Shown here one piece after another: positions 9,488-18,008 of a stretch of DNA of 49,004 bases. Every line of letters begins with the position of its first letter. Position 1 is the first letter of the stretch. The notes beneath the pieces are model-generated. The model did no database searches and was not told where the DNA came from. It worked only from the letters and a program-made list of their open reading frames with translations. The translations under genes were made by a program, and so were the position numbers. Source of the DNA: Flavobacterium orientale (GTDB lineage Bacteria; Bacteroidota; Bacteroidia; Flavobacteriales; Flavobacteriaceae); the NCBI RefSeq assembly GCF_014638005.1, contig NZ_BMFG01000013.1, forward strand, positions 1 to 49,004, read 5' to 3'.

Positions 9488-10861
9488 CTAGTTTATCATC
9501 CTGCCGAAAATCTTCCCCGGATATTTCTTCGCATACCCATAAAGCAACTGCGTGATATAACTATTGCTTTTATACTGCGTCACATACCCTTTTACGTCAG
9601 CTAATTCGGTTACTCCCACCTCAGCACTGATATATCCCATGCCGTAAAAGTGCCCTTTTTCCACCCAAATACAGCTTCGCTCTTCGTTCGTGCGACCTTT
9701 GTCAATAATAGCAAAAGTGGGTCGGTTACTGACTAAAAATTCCAAAGCATTTTCAATTTGGGCATTGTGCGTTTCTAAATCCGGTAAATCAGTAGTGCTG
9801 AATTTGGAATGCACCTCGCCATCATTAATCGCACCGTAATTACAAAAACGCTGATCGATTTCAAACTGAGTTGCCAATTTCCGAAGTATGTTGATGCCAT
9901 CATATAGACTGTTGAAGGATTCAATACAGGAATGAAATTTAGGTAATTTGCCAACGGCTAAATAACAGTAACCGTTGCGGGCTTCGTAGCTATACAATCC
10001 AAACTTAGGTTCAAAACGCTTAAGGGCCTTGTTGTACATAGGCCATAATTTCTTTATTTCAGTACATTCCAAAACCAACGCCATTAACTCTGTAGCACAA
10101 ACTTCAAACGAAATACTATAAATATCCCGCATAAAATGTTGTCTTTGCGGCGAAATAGTGTGCCCACTAAAATGCGAAGCCACCCGTTTTTTAATATTGA
10201 CCGCCTTACCCACATAAATCACTTTCCCCTCAGAGTTATAGAAATAATAAATCCCCGGATTTTCAGGTAATTCTTCAAAGTCGGTTGGTGGTAAATTGGG
10301 TGGTAATCGCTGGTCTACCGCCGTCTTCTTTATCATTTTTGAAATTTCACCTTCACTATCCCAGGCTACTAATTGTGAAAATAATATCGCCGTAGCATCA
10401 GCATCACCTCCGGCACGGTGTGCATTAAGTAACGGAATGTCGAGCGAATAACAAAGTTTACCCAAGCTATACGAAGGCAACCCGGGTTTTATTTTTCGTG
10501 CCGCTCGTACCGTACACAATTTCTTAGCCGTCCACTTAAACCCGGCTTCTTCCAGTTGATGGCGAACAAACGAATAGTCGAAGTTGACGTTATGAGCCAC
10601 AAAAATTCGATCCGTGAGTAGTTCTAAAATCGTTTCTGAAATGGCATCAAAAATAGGTGCCTCTTTGACCATGTCATTATCTATACCGGTCAAAGCAAAA
10701 ATAGCAGGCGGAATATGTTGTTGCGGATTTACCAATGATTCCCAACTTTCAATGACACTGACACCATCGTGAATTCGAATGGCAATTTCTGTAATGCGAC
10801 TGCCACCGGCATAACCACCGGTGGTTTCGATATCAACTATGGCAAATTCTTGTCTTTTCAT
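9488..10861 (-). CDS. DEDDh exonuclease fused to GIY-YIG (UvrC/Cho-like) nuclease
   Basis: 457 residues. Residues 1-165 are a DnaQ-like 3'-5' exonuclease: DIETT (D10, E12) is Exo I, HNVNFDYSF is Exo II, and HRAGGDADAT supplies the DEDDh histidine and aspartate. Residues about 200-280 form a GIY-YIG endonuclease domain (GIYYFYNSEGKVIYVGKA, then an Arg in the KKRVASHF helix). The C-terminal ~170 residues are unrecognised. This layout is known from bacterial DnaQ/UvrC-N fusions thought to act in proofreading or incision repair. Its ATG directly abuts the stop of the dnaE-like gene, making it the third gene of the dinB operon. It could proofread or process the products of the error-prone polymerases. 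Confidence 0.9.
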   Translation of the reverse strand: MKRQEFAIVDIETTGGYAGGSRITEIAIRIHDGVSVIESWESLVNPQQHIPPAIFALTGIDNDMVKEAPIFDAISETILELLTDRIFVAHNVNFDYSFVRHQLEEAGFKWTAKKLCTVRAARKIKPGLPSYSLGKLCYSLDIPLLNAHRAGGDADATAILFSQLVAWDSEGEISKMIKKTAVDQRLPPNLPPTDFEELPENPGIYYFYNSEGKVIYVGKAVNIKKRVASHFSGHTISPQRQHFMRDIYSISFEVCATELMALVLECTEIKKLWPMYNKALKRFEPKFGLYSYEARNGYCYLAVGKLPKFHSCIESFNSLYDGINILRKLATQFEIDQRFCNYGAINDGEVHSKFSTTDLPDLETHNAQIENALEFLVSNRPTFAIIDKGRTNEERSCIWVEKGHFYGMGYISAEVGVTELADVKGYVTQYKSNSYITQLLYGYAKKYPGKIFGRMIN

Positions 10862-13800
10862 TTAGTTTTGCGTCATCTTTTGCCGTGGCAAATTAATCTC
10901 ATGTTCCTGTGGATACGGTGCTCGGTGCGTCATACTCACATCTTCGCGAATTTGTTGCTGTGTTTGGAAACGTTTTTCATCCGTAGCGGAATAACGGGGA
11001 TCAGGAATAAATGGCCTTTTTTCCATTTTTGAAATGGTAATAGTAGGAAAATGATAATCCACCTCCACTTGACCGAGCAACAAATAACATCCTCCTCCTT
11101 TAAAAGGATACTTTTGAAGGCAATCAGCAAAATGTGCCGTATCAAAAAATTCGCCTTCCGCATCGATCCAAGTGCCAAAATACATATCGCCTCGTTTGGT
11201 TGGAACTTGTTTTCGGGAAATTAAATACGCCAACATCCGAACGGTTTTCTTGTGGTGCTTGGTCAAATCCCTTGCCATTACGTCCCCACGATAGTTAGTC
11301 TGTAATAAATTAAAAGGCGTGACCGAAACCGGAAAATCCAACAGTTCAATTTCATCAAACGCATCTTCAAAAGGAGAACGTTCTGTAACCGGTAATTTAT
11401 ATTCTTTCACCGGTTCTTGTAATAACGTCAGGTGACGGTGCTCCGGTTTAAAGTTGATGAGAATCAATCGTGCCAGAATGAGCAGTTCATTTTTCGGTTT
11501 TCCCGTAAATCGAAAGGCTCCAATAAAAATCAAGATTTGAATGCCTTCAATACCAATGGGAACCCGATTGATAAAATCTTCTAAGGAGGCATACTTCCCG
11601 TTTTCTTGTCGTTCAGTTACCAAGAGTTCGGCTGTTTTTACATCCAAGCTTTTTAAATGCTGAAAACCTAAATACACATTTTTTCCATACACCGTGGTTT
11701 GATAGGCACTTGTATTAATACAAGGGTTATGGATTTTGGCACCGGACATTCGTGCTTCATGCACATACACTTCCGTTCTGTAAAAACCTCCAAAATTATT
11801 AATAACAGCGGTCATAAACTCAATAGGATAATAAGTTTTCAAATACAAACTCTGATAACTTTCCACCGCATACGACGCCGAATGGGCTTTGCAAAAGGAA
11901 TAACCTGCAAACGATTCTATTTGGCGATAAATCTCCTGACTCAACTGTTCGGGATGCCCTTGTTTTTTACAGGAAGCAAAGAAGTTGTCTTTTACTTTTT
12001 GTAAAGCGGCTTTAGAACGTCCTTTTCCACTCATCGCACGACGAAGGATATCACCATCAGCTGCGGGAAGTCCACCATAATGCAAGGCAATTTTGATTAC
12101 ATCTTCTTGATACACCATAATGCCATAGGTTTCACCTAATTGTTCTTTAAACACCTCATGAAAGTAGTCAAAACGATCAGGATAATTGTGCCTAAAAATA
12201 TACTCTTTCATCATCCCCGATTGGGCAACTCCCGGTCGGATAATGGAGGAAGCAGCCACCAGTACTTTATAAGTATCACATTTTAATCGTCTTAGTAAAC
12301 CTCGCATGGCCGGACTTTCAATGTAAAAACAGCCAATGGTTTTGCCTTCACTCAATAGTTGATTACAGATTTTCTCATCTTTGGATAACGAAGTGTCACG
12401 GATATCTACTTCAATGCCTTGATTTTGCTTAATCAGTTTCACCGTATCGTCAATATGTCCAATGCCACGCTGACTTAAAATATCAAATTTATCAAACCCG
12501 ATGTCTTCGGCTACATGCATATCAAACTGCACGATGGGATAGCCTTTGGGAGGCATTTCCAATGCTGTAAAATTGGTTATCGGTTCTTCTGAAATAAGAA
12601 TACCACAGGAATGCATACTGCGTTGGTTGGGATATTTTTCAAGTAACATACCGTAATCTTGCACCATTTTTACCACTTCATTTTTATGATGGGCTTTCAT
12701 GGGGTTTTTGGCTAATTCATCCAACTCTTCTTTCGGTAAACCAAATACCTTCCCTACTTCACGGAAAATGGAACGGTACTTAAATTCTACATTCGTCCCA
12801 CAAAAAGCCACATGATCTGCACCATATTTTGTAAAAATGTAGTCTAAGATAGTATCCCTTTCCCGCCACGACCAGTCAATATCAAAATCAGGAGGTGATT
12901 TTCGATTCACATTCAAAAAACGCTCAAAGTATAAGTCGAGTTCCAACGGACAAATGTTGGTAATATCCAAACAATAAGCAATGATGCTGTTGGCACCACT
13001 CCCACGCCCGATGTGCAAAAACCCTTTACTGATACTGTATCGCACAATATCCCAAGTGATGAGAAAATAACCGCTAAATTCCAATTCATTGATGACTTTC
13101 AATTCCTTTTCTACTCTGGCTTTGGCTTCGGGATTATTTGACCCATACCGCCGAATCATCCCTTCATAGGCTAGTTTAGTCAATAAGGCACTATCGTCTT
13201 TTTGATTGGTCGTGTAATGTTTCTTATTTTTTGGTGTATTAAAATCATAGTCAAAATGACAAGCTTCAAGGATAGATTTTGTGTTTTCTATAATTTGCGG
13301 ATAATCACTATACTTTTCAATGAGTTTTTCTAAAGGAAGCATCACCTGTGAAACATTACAGTAATCAGTTGCCGTCAGTTTTGAACCCAAGACATTCAGG
13401 TCAATGGCTCGAAGTATTTTATGCAGATTAAATTCTTTTTTGGTCCGATACGTCACCGTTTGCAAAATCACCATTTTATCCATCTTGCGTTTCCAAACAT
13501 AATTATACAACTTGGGTAGTTGCTCCGGTGCTATGCCAATAAATTCATTGTCATTCAACGATTCCGGGATGTTATCAAACGGATATAGGATAATCGTATT
13601 TTCAAAATTAGGTGCTTTGTTAGGAAGCGGTGTATTTTCAAAATTGTGTTTAGTCAATAAACGGTTCATTTCGGCTATACCTTTTCTATTCTTGGCTAAA
13701 CCAATGTAAAGTTGCTGACCTTCGTTGCGAAAGTCAATACCAACCAAGGGTTTAATATTCACAGCTTTGCACGCTTTATAAAAATCGTAAATACCCGTAA

Positions 13801-13921
13801 CGGTATTAATATCGGTCAATGCCATAGCCGTCACACCAAACAATACTGCCTGTTCCACTAAATCCTGTAGCGGAATCGTGCCGTAACGTAGCGAATGAAA
13901 GGAATGGCAATTGAGATACAT
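10862..13921 (-). CDS. dnaE2: DNA polymerase III alpha-like, DnaE2/ImuC-type (error-prone)
   Basis: 1,019 residues, shorter than replicative DnaE (~1,160). The N-terminal PHP domain is degenerate: HSFHS is near the first motif, but the usual TDH reads TDI (37-39), so metal-dependent PHP activity is unlikely. The C-family palm is intact, with GRGSGANS (306-313) and the catalytic PDFDID (344-349), followed by helix-hairpin-helix and OB-fold regions. Its ATG overlaps the dinB stop by one base (TAATG), indicating translational coupling. A dinB-linked alpha subunit of this size points to the DnaE2/ImuC translesion class rather than the replicase. The gene symbol is inferred from context. Confidence 0.88.
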   Translation of the reverse strand: MYLNCHSFHSLRYGTIPLQDLVEQAVLFGVTAMALTDINTVTGIYDFYKACKAVNIKPLVGIDFRNEGQQLYIGLAKNRKGIAEMNRLLTKHNFENTPLPNKAPNFENTIILYPFDNIPESLNDNEFIGIAPEQLPKLYNYVWKRKMDKMVILQTVTYRTKKEFNLHKILRAIDLNVLGSKLTATDYCNVSQVMLPLEKLIEKYSDYPQIIENTKSILEACHFDYDFNTPKNKKHYTTNQKDDSALLTKLAYEGMIRRYGSNNPEAKARVEKELKVINELEFSGYFLITWDIVRYSISKGFLHIGRGSGANSIIAYCLDITNICPLELDLYFERFLNVNRKSPPDFDIDWSWRERDTILDYIFTKYGADHVAFCGTNVEFKYRSIFREVGKVFGLPKEELDELAKNPMKAHHKNEVVKMVQDYGMLLEKYPNQRSMHSCGILISEEPITNFTALEMPPKGYPIVQFDMHVAEDIGFDKFDILSQRGIGHIDDTVKLIKQNQGIEVDIRDTSLSKDEKICNQLLSEGKTIGCFYIESPAMRGLLRRLKCDTYKVLVAASSIIRPGVAQSGMMKEYIFRHNYPDRFDYFHEVFKEQLGETYGIMVYQEDVIKIALHYGGLPAADGDILRRAMSGKGRSKAALQKVKDNFFASCKKQGHPEQLSQEIYRQIESFAGYSFCKAHSASYAVESYQSLYLKTYYPIEFMTAVINNFGGFYRTEVYVHEARMSGAKIHNPCINTSAYQTTVYGKNVYLGFQHLKSLDVKTAELLVTERQENGKYASLEDFINRVPIGIEGIQILIFIGAFRFTGKPKNELLILARLILINFKPEHRHLTLLQEPVKEYKLPVTERSPFEDAFDEIELLDFPVSVTPFNLLQTNYRGDVMARDLTKHHKKTVRMLAYLISRKQVPTKRGDMYFGTWIDAEGEFFDTAHFADCLQKYPFKGGGCYLLLGQVEVDYHFPTITISKMEKRPFIPDPRYSATDEKRFQTQQQIREDVSMTHRAPYPQEHEINLPRQKMTQN

Positions 13922-15135
13922 TATTCAGGGTTTATGGAGTTAGGTACTACTGATTGACTTCTGGGATTGCTAACGATATTTCCTGCTTTGGAGGTGATGT
14001 TTCTTCCGCCACAACGTGTTACAGCATCATAGCCAAAACGGTTTTTAATTTTATCCATCGCCTGATACAAGGCAATCATTTCCTCGGTGTCTTCAAACAT
14101 ATTGATTTGATAAGTACCACGAACCAAACCGGCAAACGATACCCCAACCAACCGAATTCGCATACGTCGGTTGTAAAGTTTGTTGAACAATTCAAGAGCT
14201 ATTTTACTTAAAATATGATCGCACGAAGTATAGGCTATCTTTCGTTGCAAATTCTCCGTATCAAAATTGGCATAACGTATTTTAATCACTAATGTCGAAA
14301 CCAACCATTGTTCCTTACGAGCCTGATACGCCAATTTTTCCACCATACCCAAAATCAACGATTCCACTTTTTTAATGTCAATCGTATCTTGCAAATAAGT
14401 ATGCTCCGTCGAAAGTGATTTTCTTTCTCGGTAAGGTTCCACCGGTGCATTGTCAATGCCATTGGCTTTCTTCCAGATTTCCAATCCGTTTTTGCCAATC
14501 ATACTTTGCAACACTTCCGCAGGCGTTTCCGCTAATTTTTCTATGTTTCTAATCCCCAATCTCGAAAGCAAATTAAATGTCACTTCTCCCAACATCGGAA
14601 TTTTACGGATGGATAACGGATTCAAAAACGGCTTGACCATGCTTTCCGAAATTTCCAAATTGCCTTTGGGTTTGCCTTCTCCTGTAGCAATTTTAGAGAC
14701 GGTTTTGTTGACCGATAAAGCAAAACTGATGGGTAATCCGGTTTCTTTAGTGATGGTTTGGGTTAATTCATTGGTCCATTTATAGCAACCGTAGAATTTA
14801 TCCATTCCTGTAATGTCTAGGTAAAATTCATCAATGCTTGCTTTTTCAACCAATGGGGAATGCTCTTCAATAATTTGGGTAACCTCATGCGATTTTTTGG
14901 AAAACAATTCCATATCCCCTTTGACAATTTTGGCTTGCGGACACAATTGCATCGCCATTCGAATAGGCATAGCAGAACGCACCCCAAAATACCTTGCTTC
15001 ATACGAACAAGATGCCACCACACCCCTTTCGCCACCGCCTACAATTAGAGGAATTCCATTCAATTGTGGGTTCTCTAATCGGACGCAAGAGACAAAAAAA
15101 GTGTCTAAGTCCATATGTACAATCGCTCGTGACAT
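13921..15135 (-). CDS. dinB: Y-family DNA polymerase IV
   Basis: 404 residues. Palm motifs are complete: MDLDTFF (D9, steric-gate F13/F14), YEARYFGVRSAMP (finger region) and SIDEFYLD (D102, E103). A QINMF pentapeptide at 343-347, near the C-terminus, resembles a beta-clamp binding motif. The enzyme should perform translesion synthesis. It is the first gene of a three-gene operon and lies 98 bases from a divergent LexA-like repressor, which probably represses it until DNA damage. The minus-strand TAATTTTG at 15170-15177 is a plausible -7 element. In ImuB-type cassettes the Y-family member is catalytically dead. Here the active site is intact, so this is a DinB-type enzyme. Confidence 0.93.
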   Translation of the reverse strand: MSRAIVHMDLDTFFVSCVRLENPQLNGIPLIVGGGERGVVASCSYEARYFGVRSAMPIRMAMQLCPQAKIVKGDMELFSKKSHEVTQIIEEHSPLVEKASIDEFYLDITGMDKFYGCYKWTNELTQTITKETGLPISFALSVNKTVSKIATGEGKPKGNLEISESMVKPFLNPLSIRKIPMLGEVTFNLLSRLGIRNIEKLAETPAEVLQSMIGKNGLEIWKKANGIDNAPVEPYRERKSLSTEHTYLQDTIDIKKVESLILGMVEKLAYQARKEQWLVSTLVIKIRYANFDTENLQRKIAYTSCDHILSKIALELFNKLYNRRMRIRLVGVSFAGLVRGTYQINMFEDTEEMIALYQAMDKIKNRFGYDAVTRCGGRNITSKAGNIVSNPRSQSVVPNSINPE

Positions 15136-15233
15136 AGTGTTCTAAATTTTTGGAATTGAAATTAGTTTACAAAATTAGGACGTTTAATCCCTTTATTTAG
15201 TATTTTTGTAGTGACTTAAAATCCCTTTAACAT
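15136..15233. promoter_or_regulatory. Divergent promoter/operator between dinB operon and LexA-like repressor
   Basis: This 98-base gap holds a plus-strand -7 element TATTTTTG (15201-15208) and a minus-strand one, TAATTTTG (15170-15177). A direct repeat AATCCCTTTA occurs at 15186-15195 and 15220-15229 (start-to-start 34 bases, about three helical turns) and brackets the plus-strand -7 element. This is the best candidate operator for the adjacent S24 repressor, which would then control both directions. Confidence 0.5.
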
Positions 15234-16007
15234 ATGTTGTATATCGCAGACAATTTAAAATGGTTGAGAAGTAAACGAAACTTGTCCCAACAAGAAGCTG
15301 CCGACGGTATGAAATTACCGCTTGATCGCTATAAGAAATATGAATACGGAAAAAATACACCACCCGCAGAAACCTTACTCATTATTTCGAGATATTACCA
15401 CATCAGTATCGATTTATTGTTAACGGTCGATTTACGAAAAACACCCATTGATAACTTACTGCAATTGGAAGACAACCGCATTGTGTTGCCCATTACTGTC
15501 AACAACGAAGGACAAAATTTGGTTGAAATTATTACCCACAAAGCCAAAGCCGGTTATGCCGCAGGCGGTTATGCCGATTTTACGTTTATGTCACAACTCG
15601 ATCACATTTCCCTTCCTTGGCTCAATAAAAACGAAAAGTACCGCACCTTTCCCGTGGATGGTGATTCCATGCCGCCGCACAACAGTAAGTCGTACATCAT
15701 CGCGAAATATGTGGAAAAATTGGGCGATGTGGTAGACGGCAAAACCTATATCGTCATTACGACCAACAATGAAATGGTCTACAAGCGATTAAATAAAAAC
15801 GGAAAAAACACGTTTACATTAAATTCCGATAATACGTTCTATAAACCCTACGAAGTCAAATTTTCTGAAATTGCCGAAATATGGGAATATGCAGGAAGTC
15901 TCGAAAGAGAAAACTTTAAACCAGAACATTTTTCTGCGGATAGTTTGGAAGGGATTATTAGGAAATTGCAGGGGGATGTAATGGAGATTAAGGAGAGAAT
16001 GGGGTGA
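15234..16007 (+). CDS. LexA-like repressor: XRE helix-turn-helix plus S24 self-cleaving domain
   Basis: 257 residues. Residues 5-62 are an XRE-type HTH (LRSKRNLSQQEAADGM). The C-terminal half is a LexA/UmuD-like S24 domain with catalytic Ser145 in VDGDSMPP and Lys184 in MVYKRL. An Ala106-Gly107 pair (KAKAGYAAGG) upstream matches the canonical LexA cleavage bond, so the protein looks cleavage-competent. Classical LexA is often missing in Bacteroidota, and proteins of this build next to dinB and dnaE are the likely stand-ins. It is transcribed divergently from dinB and probably represses both itself and that operon. A C-terminal helix (240-257) may aid dimerisation. Confidence 0.88.
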   Translation: MLYIADNLKWLRSKRNLSQQEAADGMKLPLDRYKKYEYGKNTPPAETLLIISRYYHISIDLLLTVDLRKTPIDNLLQLEDNRIVLPITVNNEGQNLVEIITHKAKAGYAAGGYADFTFMSQLDHISLPWLNKNEKYRTFPVDGDSMPPHNSKSYIIAKYVEKLGDVVDGKTYIVITTNNEMVYKRLNKNGKNTFTLNSDNTFYKPYEVKFSEIAEIWEYAGSLERENFKPEHFSADSLEGIIRKLQGDVMEIKERMG

Positions 16008-16082
16008 TGAAAGTAGGCAATGAATTTTATGTTTTTTGAATTTTATATAATTTTTACTTTGAAATGACTTTATGAGGTATCA

Positions 16083-16832
16083 TTAAATAAAACCAATATG
16101 AATAGTGTCACCATTTAAGTAGGTACCGAAGAGCTCAACATCATCATTCTTAATCTTTTCCAGACATTTTTCATAAACTTCAATTTGTGATAAAAGATTC
16201 AAATGATGTCTTTCTTTAAAATTGAAAGCGATGTAAGTTACAAATTCTCTCGTATCCCACATTTCATTAAAGGGCTCATCTTTATCAACTTCGTAGAGGT
16301 AGACATATTTTGCTTTTCCTGATTCCATTAATTTGATGATCTTGGATCGCATTACTTCTAAATTTTCATGTATTAAATTAGGCTCAATTGCCGTTTCAAA
16401 AGAAAATACCGGTATAAATCGTAACAAGTCATCATGAAACTGTTGATCGTAAAAGGAATCTAATCCCAACATTATAAAATGACAGTTGGCAACACGACAA
16501 ATGTATTCACACTGTACATCCATATTCGAACTAGTTTCATACATATAATGTAATTGTTCTCCAAATAATTCCTCTTTTGTTAGATTTTTATAGTTGTAAA
16601 CAAGCAAATCAACATAGTAATTTTCTGTGTCTAAACTTGTATTTGGTTCAGGCTCGCTTGGATTAACAGGTACACCTTCGTAATCAATCATAGCTACTAC
16701 TTCAGCATCCTTTAAGTGTTTTCTTAAGTAGTCTGAATAATAGCCATCATCATAATAGGTTGGATCCTCCGTCTCATAAACGGATTCAAACGGAGCTTTA
16801 AATTTTAAGCTTAGTATTACCGGTTTGATCAT
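16083..16832 (-). CDS. Hypothetical protein, acidic, 249 aa
   Basis: I do not recognise a family. The protein is soluble, rich in Asp/Glu/Tyr, with no signal peptide or membrane segment. Predicted secondary structure alternates (LKFKAPFES; YYVDLLVYNYKNLT; CHFIMLGLDSFYD; KYVYLYEVDKDEP; GDTIHIGFI), suggesting a compact alpha/beta fold. It is divergent from the SRAP gene with only 32 bases between the start codons, and a 22-base inverted repeat (16838-16859) lies in that gap, so the two may share regulation. Its position beside a DNA-damage island is the only clue to role. Confidence 0.6.
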   Translation of the reverse strand: MIKPVILSLKFKAPFESVYETEDPTYYDDGYYSDYLRKHLKDAEVVAMIDYEGVPVNPSEPEPNTSLDTENYYVDLLVYNYKNLTKEELFGEQLHYMYETSSNMDVQCEYICRVANCHFIMLGLDSFYDQQFHDDLLRFIPVFSFETAIEPNLIHENLEVMRSKIIKLMESGKAKYVYLYEVDKDEPFNEMWDTREFVTYIAFNFKERHHLNLLSQIEVYEKCLEKIKNDDVELFGTYLNGDTIHIGFI

Positions 16833-16837
16833 AATTC

Positions 16838-16859
16838 TGTACTTTTGATTTAAAGTACA
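16838..16859. promoter_or_regulatory. Perfect inverted repeat overlapping SRAP promoter
   Basis: TGTACTTT-TGATTT-AAAGTACA, with 8-base arms and a 6-base spacer, fills most of the gap between two divergent genes. TACTTTTG (16840-16847) inside it matches the TAnnTTTG -7 element on the plus strand. A bound dimer would occlude that promoter. Confidence 0.5.
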
Positions 16860-16864
16860 AAGAT

Positions 16865-17488
16865 ATGTGTTATTACTCTGAACAAAGCGAACCGCTACTA
16901 AAAGTTGAAAAACGTTTTAACGCAAAAGTGGACCAACCTGCTTTGTTTTTACAATCTGATTTTATTGTTGGGTTTGAGTATTTAAATGTTCCGGTTATTT
17001 TAAATACTTCTCCTGAAATTATTGCTACTAATTATCATTGGGGACTTGTACCCTCGTGGTCAAAAGATATCGACTTTAGGAAAAATACATTGAATGCCCG
17101 AATTGAAACGATTGAGGAAAAGCCTAGTTTTAGAAATAGTACATCGAATCGCTGTTTGGTGATTGCTTCCGCATTTTTTGAATGGCATTGGAATGATGAA
17201 AAGGGCAAATCGAAAGACAAGTATCGCGTATCTTCCAGTGAATCGGAACTATTTGCTTTTGCCGGTATTTATGAAACTTGGCTTAATTCAGCTACCGGAA
17301 CAAATTATAATTCTTTCTCGATTGTAACTACTGCAGCCAATAAGCAAATGGAGTATATTCATAATCATAAAAAACGTATGCCGATTATGCTTAAGCAACG
17401 TGATGAAATGGCTTGGTTGGATGGTAGGACTAACGTACAGGATTTTGCTTTTCCGTATAGTGTGGAGATGATTGCGTTTAGGGTCTAG
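16865..17488 (+). CDS. SOS response-associated peptidase (SRAP/YedK/HMCES family)
   Basis: 207 residues. The diagnostic residues are present: Cys2 exposed after Met removal (MCYY), the Asn of NTLNARIET, the Glu of SAFFEWHW and the His of HNHKKRMPIML. Known family members crosslink through Cys2 to abasic sites in single-stranded DNA and shield them from error-prone bypass. Length is near the usual 220. The gene follows the LexA-like/dinB/dnaE block, which fits a role in damage tolerance, and is divergent from an unknown gene over a palindromic promoter. Confidence 0.93.
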   Translation: MCYYSEQSEPLLKVEKRFNAKVDQPALFLQSDFIVGFEYLNVPVILNTSPEIIATNYHWGLVPSWSKDIDFRKNTLNARIETIEEKPSFRNSTSNRCLVIASAFFEWHWNDEKGKSKDKYRVSSSESELFAFAGIYETWLNSATGTNYNSFSIVTTAANKQMEYIHNHKKRMPIMLKQRDEMAWLDGRTNVQDFAFPYSVEMIAFRV

Positions 17489-17491
17489 GGT

Positions 17492-17537
17492 GTTGGCTGT
17501 TGTCGGTTGTCAGTTGTCCGTTATCGGTTGTTAGTTA
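17492..17537. repeat. GTTGTCGG/GTTATCGG low-complexity filler
   Basis: A short run of degenerate units (GTTGTCGGTT, GTCAGTTGTCC, GTTATCGGTT) directly after the SRAP stop. Similar GCTGTT/CTGTTG text reappears inside the 3' part of the next gene near 17820. Confidence 0.6.
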
Positions 17538-17609
17538 AATGTTGGGTGGGGTTTGTAGAGATAACTATACTTGACTTCGGGTTATTGTTGTAGGATTTAA
17601 TATACTATT

Positions 17610-17939
17610 ATGGAAATTCAATTTGAACTATACTTGAAGCTTTTAGCAATTACAGATTTTAATCAAACTGAATTTGCTAAACTAACCGGTAAACCAGTTG
17701 GAAGAATTAATGAATGGAATAAAGGAAAGCATGTGCCTTCTTTTAAACAGTTGGTTTTGATGGTGGAGAAGTTGGGTTATAGGTTGAATGTAGATTTGGC
17801 GAAGAATAAGGAGTTAGATGGCTGTTTTCTGTTGTTTGTTTTCTGTTTTTGGATGGCGGTAAAAAAGGAATTTTTTTTGCTTCGAGGTTGCGAGACCGTT
17901 GAAGAGCAGCGTGGCAACAAGGAGACTTCTGTCAGCTAG
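17610..17939 (+). CDS. Small XRE-like HTH protein with a probably replaced C-terminus
   Basis: 109 residues. Residues 1-68 read as a helix-turn-helix (FNQTEFAKLTGKPVGRINEW, then PSFKQLVLMVEKLGYRLNVDL). After about residue 70 the sequence turns into CFLLFVFCFW followed by a polar tail, encoded by low-complexity CTGTTTTCTGTTG DNA and G/A runs. That does not look like a natural protein end and resembles the filler at 17492-17537. The functional part is probably the first ~70 residues. The target is unknown. It is convergent with the E1/DUF4132/Ubl operon, so it could be unrelated or a local regulator. Confidence 0.55.
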   Translation: MEIQFELYLKLLAITDFNQTEFAKLTGKPVGRINEWNKGKHVPSFKQLVLMVEKLGYRLNVDLAKNKELDGCFLLFVFCFWMAVKKEFFLLRGCETVEEQRGNKETSVS

Positions 17940-17983
17940 GAGCGATTGGGGTGACTTGATAAATTGGTGATTTGATGAAATAT

Positions 17984-18003
17984 AATACTTGAAATTAAGT
18001 ATT
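17984..18003 (-). terminator. Hairpin after the E1-like gene
   Basis: AATACTT-GAAATT-AAGTATT, a 7-bp stem just beyond the stop of the ThiF-like gene, followed on the minus strand by an AT-rich TATATTTC tract. A weak rho-independent terminator candidate for the operon. Confidence 0.35.
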
Positions 18004-18008
18004 TTGAC

